Assembly: GCF_963676685.1 (NCBI RefSeq)
Contig: NC_092352.1
Coordinates: 23,517,117-23,581,116 of the forward strand
Origin: Mytilus edulis
Lineage: Eukaryota > Mollusca > Bivalvia > Mytilida > Mytilidae
Length of the DNA: 64,000 nucleotides
Reading direction: 5' to 3'
The translations under genes were made by a program, and so were the position numbers. Positions 58,530-64,000 of this stretch are shown here, in pieces. Each line of letters opens with the position of its first letter. The stretch's first letter is position 1. The notes below the pieces were generated by a model. The model saw only the letters and a list, made by a program, of their open reading frames with translations, had not been told where the DNA came from and made no database searches.

Positions 58530-61231
58530 CTTGTGAAATTCTTGAAGAAGGTTCGATTAGCAGTACTTCCGATCATTTACCGATAATAGTAGAACTTTTA
58601 ATAGATAATAATCCACACCGAATAATGAATTCGTATAGCAAATTTCCGGCTTGGCATAAAATTAATGACGAACATATAAGAAACTATCAAGAAGCTACGG
58701 ACGTACCAATAGAATTGTTAACCGACCGAATTAATTCAGACAATGTAGATGTAGATACTGTTAACACGGAAATCGAAAGCATTTTACATGCAGCGGCAGA
58801 TTCCGTTATTCCTAAGTGCGTATTTAACCCATATACAAAACCATACTGGACACCCGGCCTCACGGTCATAAAACTTTCGAGCATGATTTTTGTACTCAGA
58901 CTCCAAAATCAACCAATCAAATTGCTGGATTTCATGTTTCGAGAACCTACCTGGTGGAGTCATCAAAGAATGTAAAGTGCGCGATATTGTCAAATCCTTG
59001 ATGCGTAAAAAAGCCAGCGGACACGACAAAATTCAAAACGAACATTTGATATACGGCGGAGAAGTTCTTATCCGTTGCCTTACTTCATTTTTTAACCTCA
59101 TAGTGAAGAAAGGTCGCGTTCCTTATGACTGGAAGCTTCGTTTACTAGTACCACTTTTTAAAGGAAACAATAAACCTAAAACATCTCCTGACAGCTATCG
59201 TCCGATTACACTTTTGCCGTGTGTTTCAAAGGTCTTTAAGCATGTTATAAAAAACCGTTTGCTAATCATATTGGAAAACATAAACTTCCCTAACTGTCAA
59301 CAACAAGGATTTCAGAAGAACATCGGTTGCCTTACAGCTTCCTTTAATCTACATGAGACAATTTTTCATAATCTTGAATTTTGTAGTAAGATTTTTGTAG
59401 CTTTTCTTGATAGTAGGAAGGCATTCGACACAGTCTGGAGACTTGGTCTTATGTACAAATTGATTCAACTAGGTGTGAACAATAAATAATGGGTAATAGT
59501 CAATGACTTTCATACAAACACCAAAAGTGCTATAGTTGTTAACCAGCACCAGTCAAATTTTTCCCAGTGTTAGAAGGTGTAAGACAAGGCAGTGTGCTGT
59601 CTGGTTTACTGTTTTTGATTTTTATTAATGATTTAATATGTGAAATTGAGAAATGCAATCAAAACACAGGTATATACAGTATCAATTGTGGCGCACCTGC
59701 TCTGGCTGGTGACATATCATGTATTGCCACGTCCCCATTGTCTCTCCAAAGCATGCTTGGTGTGTGTTTCCAGTACTCTAGAAACTGGCGGTTTTGTTTT
59801 AACGTAAGCAAATCAAGTATTATGCAATTCTCCATAAATACAAGAGAAAACAATGTTAACTTCCACTGGTGTATTGGAAATAAGAATATTCCATTATCTG
59901 ACAACTATACACATTTAGGTATTGAACTTAATTCTCGATTCCAAACTAAGGACAGAACTATAAATGCTTGTAGAAAAGGTAAAAACGCATACTTCGCATT
60001 GAAAGGAGTAATGTCAAGAGCAACTGATCCATCTGTATTAGTTAAATTATACAAAACTGTTGTCTTACCAAGCGTTCTTTATGGCTGCGAAACATGGAGT
60101 AACCTCAAATCCTGTGATATATTGTTTTCAGCACTTCATTGTCAAACACATTTTAGCTTTAAAAACTTCTACCAGATCTGATATGTGCAAGAGCATTATT
60201 GGAATTCATCCGATTATGAGTTTTATTCACAAAAGAAAACTGTTCTTTTTTCAAAAACTGTGTATGTTAGATAAAAGAGGGACGAAAGATACCAAAGGGA
60301 CAGTCAAACTCATAAATCTAAAACAAACTGACAACGCCATGGCTAAAAATGAAAAAGACAAACAGAAAAACAATAGTACACACGACATTAGATAACAATT
60401 ATCTTTCAAAAAGAATATTTTTGGTTCGACTATTTTCATTCCTTATAGACCCACACCGCCGTCACTATGGATACATTACTGATATTATTGACATTCTAAG
60501 AACATATGGACTTATTCAATATTTTACTGAATATATCGATACTGGTAGTTTCCCATCAAAAAGTCAATGGAAATCGATTGTTCACAAAACAGTTAACGAA
60601 CAACAGTCAGTCAACTGGTTAAACCGTATTGCGTTAGATGACAATTTTCATGATACGTTTTAGAAATATTCATAAAACAGTTTCTATGACAAACTTCTGG
60701 AAAAAAGCACAATCGTTTGCAGAAATACGAAATTCATATTTTATTACAAAACTGTTAGCTGATATGCCAAATTCATCAGGAGATAAATGCGTCGAATGCG
60801 AAAATGACTTTAATGATGTATATGTACATGCATGTTGTTCCTGCACTTGCACTATAGAACTGCGCGATTTGTGGTGGGATATTATCATCGAGAATTTTTC
60901 GCTACAACTTTATTTTGAACTAAGTGAATATGATGATGAGGATATATATCAAATTTTGCTTGGAAGAATTCCATTTAATTTAAGTGAAGAACATTCGGAG
61001 TTTGAGAGGCTTTGTCACGCCCATGTGGTTCAGTGCTAAGCATTATATGGACGTTGTGTCAGGTTAAGCAATATATGATATGTCATCAATCGAGATTATA
61101 TATATTTTTCTGTATATGTGAAAAACTGTTCTGTACCTATTTCGTTTATTTTTTTGTTGTCTGATATTTAGTTAATTGTATGTATTCATTGTATCTCAAT
61201 TATGAGGAAATAAAGACATGAATGAATGAAT
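58530..61231 (+). pseudogene. 5'-truncated non-LTR retrotransposon (LINE, CR1/jockey-like), broken
   Basis: Starts inside the end of an APE-type endonuclease (TSDHLPIIVELL near 58550-58600). RT pieces follow in shifting frames: KKASGHDKIQNEHL and SYRPITLLPCVSKVFKHVI (frame of 58890-59489), catalytic FLDSRKAFDTVW, then after a stop and frameshift GVRQGSVLSGLLF (59567-60181). The active site reads ALAGDI where ADD is expected, so a catalytic Asp is lost. C-terminal pieces run to 61039, with a Cys/His cluster near 60790-60860. The 3' end has aataaagacatgaatgaatgaatg, a short microsatellite tail. Non-functional. Confidence 0.8.
60275..60387 (-). mobile_element. 113-bp insertion of the Penelope-like 3' tail, with 8-bp target duplication
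   Basis: Complement of 37447-37557: starts at the ccctctttt terminus and is cut off at tgtcgtgtg. Flanked by TTAGATAA on both sides (60267-60274, 60388-60395). It interrupts the LINE coding sequence, which resumes in register after it. This is a real, separately mobilised, 5'-truncated copy. Confidence 0.8.
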
Positions 61232-62109
61232 GTTTTTTAATTTGATAGTTTAGAAATTTGATCAAACTTTAAAAATACTAAACCTAACGTGCAATTTTGA
61301 TTATTTCACTTTTTGAATGTTTGATTTTTTAAACTTTTGATTAAAATATCAAAAATAGAAAAGGGGCAAAAAGAGGGGTACCTGTAAACTGCAAAATGAA
61401 ATAAAAGCAAATGAAACGAAACAGAATGAAATGAAAACATGCTGATACATAAAAGTTAATGTATAAAATAAAACCACAGGTACGGACAGTTCTATGAGGC
61501 GAAAAATAGGATGACAAAATAAATATTTCTCAAAAGAAGAGAATTCATTTTGAAACAAGACACACGGCTCTGATAATGACCATTTTACATGATGGTTTAC
61601 CCAGCACCCATATTTTAGGAGTAACAGTAAAAACTGACCAACTCGCAGTAGGTCAAATAGTATGGTTAGGTTGAGAAAATATGTGTTTTCTGCTGGACTT
61701 TAAGCAATAAAATGGTTCAATACACATTGTATTACATCATTTGATTTCTTACCGTTTCTGCAATCATGTCGGTAGATGAATAAATCTTTAACGACCATCT
61801 TTAACGTTTTAATCAACAACAATTTCCTTTTTTTTTATTAATTGTTGGCCTTAGATATTCAGCTTTGAGCGTTCCTGATCCAGAAAAGCGCTTCGGTCGT
61901 AACTTTTAACGTTTTGTTTTCATTTTTTTTATCGTTTGCATGACGATCGTATATTGCCTTGTATCAATGATTTCAATTCTAAGTATTGGTACGGTAGGAA
62001 ATCTGAATTCATGGTGTCCCAATGAACGTTGTGCTAGTCTGGAATGAGGGGGGTTTTCGATATCTTTTACGCCGAAATTAAGAGTAATATCAATTATTGG
62101 TAGCCTGGA
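61232..62109. other. No gene; dispersed repeat near 61850-61910
   Basis: ttggccttagatattcagc, then tttgagcgttcctgat and agaaaagcgcttcggtcg match the minus-strand block that recurs in the 6480-8400 array. Nothing else supported. Confidence 0.4.
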
Positions 62110-62290
62110 GTCAGGAAATTTTTATAAGGTATCTACATAAACTCATCATAGATAGTTACCCGGGTGTAAATTTTGTATTTGCGCCTGACGCGCGTTTCGT
62201 CTACAAAAGACTAATCGAAGACGCTCGAATCAAATTAAGTTTTAAAAAAAGCCAATGAAGTCAAATTAAATTAAAAGGCCAAAAAAAATA
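62110..62290 (-). repeat. Antisense copy of the hammerhead-bearing repeat, ribozyme core mutated
   Basis: On the minus strand the region 62182-62226 aligns to 39505-39552: gattcgagcgtc, then the core reads TCGATTA in place of CTGATGA, then tagtcttttgtagac, GAAA, cgcgcgtc and aggcg. Stem II and flanks are kept but invariant core bases are lost, so self-cleavage is not expected. Confidence 0.65.
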
Positions 62291-63179
62291 AGAAACGTTA
62301 ACATCCAACTTATCGTTCTGGTTTTGTAAAAGCTGAGCACATTCATCATATTTATTATAAACGTATACCATAAACATTATTTTCAGCCTTCATATTTATG
62401 TAAAAGTTGCCGCTGTACATTATGCCCCCATCTATCCATTTGTAGGCGTCGGCATTTTGAAAATTAAAAAATAGTTTATATCAGCGATAAATGGTAATCT
62501 CATAAAAATATTTTGAGCCCCAGTTTGATGGGGAAAAAATCTGTGCAAGCATAGGACAAAACAAATATCTGAATCCAGATTCCCCCATACCTTATAGTGT
62601 TAAATTTTGAACCAAATAATTTGATCAATAGCGATAAAAAAAACTTAATAAATTAAATTTTAGGCGCTTAGCGCGATTTTTTTCACATTAATAAAACAAC
62701 TTTTGAAGTGAAATGGTTGTTCCCTTAGACAACGTTTGGACTGATGCTTGTAAAAAGTATATGTATTTATCATATACGTAGCTCCATTAGGGGCTCTAAA
62801 TCAACCTCTGTTTTTAAATATATATAGCAAATATAGAAAAGGGTTTTTTTTTTTGTATGAAGGGATATCATTTTTCCGTGTTTGTTATTTATGCATGTTA
62901 ACTATCGTACGATAATCAACTTTGATCAAAGTAAAAGAACACAGGTACGTCCAATCAGAATGGGACGTGTAAAGAGAGTGCCACGCTGTCAGCTGCATGA
63001 TGGATTTTCCCATTTTTGGTCATACACCAATGTTGCTCTCGAAAAACCAGTACATTGTAAAATGCTGAATTTCAAGTAAAGCATTCACCTACAGAACGCT
63101 GAAAACTAAATATTTGTAAGTGAAGTATATATAAGAACCGAATCAATTGAAGAGGTGTTTCGCCAAAATGAAGTTAATC

Positions 63180-63900
63180 TGATGTACAGTGGTTGTCGTC
63201 TGTTGATGTAGTTCATACGTGTTTCTTGTTTTGATATAGATAAGACCGTTGGTTTTCCCGTTTGAATGGTTTTAAACTAGTAATTTTTTGGGCCCTTTAT
63301 AGCTTGCTGTTCGGTGTGAGCCAACGCTCCGTGTTGAAGGCCTTACCTTAACCTATAATGGTTTACTTATATAAATTTTTATTTGGATGTCGAGTGTCTC
63401 ATTGGCACTCATACCACATCTTCCTATATATCTATTAAACATATCCATCTATAAGGGCTACTTTGCCCGTGCGAGCTGAATCCTAAGTTTCTTTGAAATT
63501 TGCTTGTAAAGAACCTATTTTGAATTATCGATTTTTGGTTGTCAAATATTTCATGAATGACAGCAATAAATACAACAGGGAGGATTTGTGTTTGTTATTT
63601 ATTTGATGAAGACATTATCTTTCAATTAGTTTAATTGAGGTCTGGAGCTGGCTTTATATATATGGTAGTCCTTTGTTAATTTATTATCATTGTGCTTGTG
63701 ATAAGTTTCTTTTGTTTCCTATTCTGACATAGGACTTGGATTTCTTTTAAAGTTTGTTTAACTGTGTGAATGTTAGTGCATTCTACATTTGCTAGAGGTA
63801 GAGGGAGAGGGTTGTGATCTCACGAAACATGTTTAACCCTGTCGCATTTTTGGGCCTGTATCTGTTCCAATTCAGGAGCCTCTGGCCTTTTTGATGCCGG
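63180..63900 (+). repeat. Two pieces of the ccactgtcccaggtta dispersed family
   Basis: 63180-63425 has gttggttttcccgtttgaa, gtgttgaaggccttacc and ctcataccacatcttcc blocks. 63780-63900 has gtagagggagagggttg, catgtttaaccctgtcgc and caattcaggagcct blocks, the upstream half of the same family, so the order is permuted here (separate insertions or rearrangement). Confidence 0.5.
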
Positions 63901-64000
63901 TTTAAATAGGTTTGAATATTTTTTTTAATAGATGCACAATCTCATAATTTCAATACTGTTATCCCATGTGATGTTTAAAATGTTAAAATAAAAAAAAACG

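Noticed and set aside
62882..63079. 65-codon ORF as a small gene
   Set aside because: No domain, no splice or UTR context, surrounded by dispersed repeats.
1..64000. CRISPR arrays, bacterial operons, Shine-Dalgarno sites
   Set aside because: The window is eukaryotic (spliced genes, retrotransposons); no direct-repeat/spacer pattern is present.

Overview
The window looks like non-coding-rich nuclear DNA of a bivalve mollusc, most likely a mussel (Mytilus-like). It is AT-rich, has split genes with GT-AG introns, and is packed with several dispersed repeats that I recognise from memory as common in mussel sequence. No database search was possible, so the species call is inference.

Layout. 1-11.1 kb: no convincing gene, old dispersed repeats, a degenerate tandem array (6.5-8.4 kb) and a roughly 240-bp duplication (9.0-9.5 kb). 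11.4-23.5 kb: a decayed Penelope-like reverse-transcriptase element, split by another repeat, which is itself split by the centrepiece of the window: an 8.8-kb Ty3/gypsy LTR retrotransposon (13711-22510). Its LTRs look identical, a 5-bp target duplication flanks it, and its three long ORFs are intact: Gag with an N-terminal helix-hairpin-helix, Pol (PR-RT-RNaseH-IN), and a third ORF in the env position that joins C2H2-type zinc fingers to a TatD-family metal-dependent nuclease/hydrolase domain. Gag and Pol overlap at a textbook -1 frameshift signal (T TTA AAC, 7-nt spacer, 9-bp stem, possible H-type pseudoknot).

24.7-30.9 kb: a probable two-exon small gene on the minus strand (about 106 aa, unknown function). 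27.2 kb: a small TIR element with TAA target duplication. 31.6-37.6 kb: more Penelope-like fragments; one copy is split by a 2.49-kb TIR element (33538-36027) that carries other repeats. 39.36-39.55 kb: two type-I hammerhead ribozyme motifs in one dispersed repeat; a mutated antisense relative lies at 62.2 kb.

43.15-57.87 kb (minus strand): an 11-exon gene for a 639-aa, signal-peptide-bearing, C-terminally membrane-anchored carboxylesterase/cholinesterase-family protein; every exon junction keeps frame. Its introns hold at least four bounded non-autonomous DNA transposons (44857-46355, 47545-50326, 50501-51721, 56536-57184). 58.5-61.2 kb: a 5'-truncated, mutated CR1/jockey-like LINE, with a 113-bp insertion of the Penelope-like element's 3' tail flanked by an 8-bp target duplication. 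61.3-64 kb: dispersed repeats only.

How it fits together: the host content is one well-supported gene, one probable small gene and a possible orphan exon. The rest is nested mobile DNA, in which the oldest layers are Penelope-like and LINE fragments and the youngest is the gypsy element with the TatD ORF.
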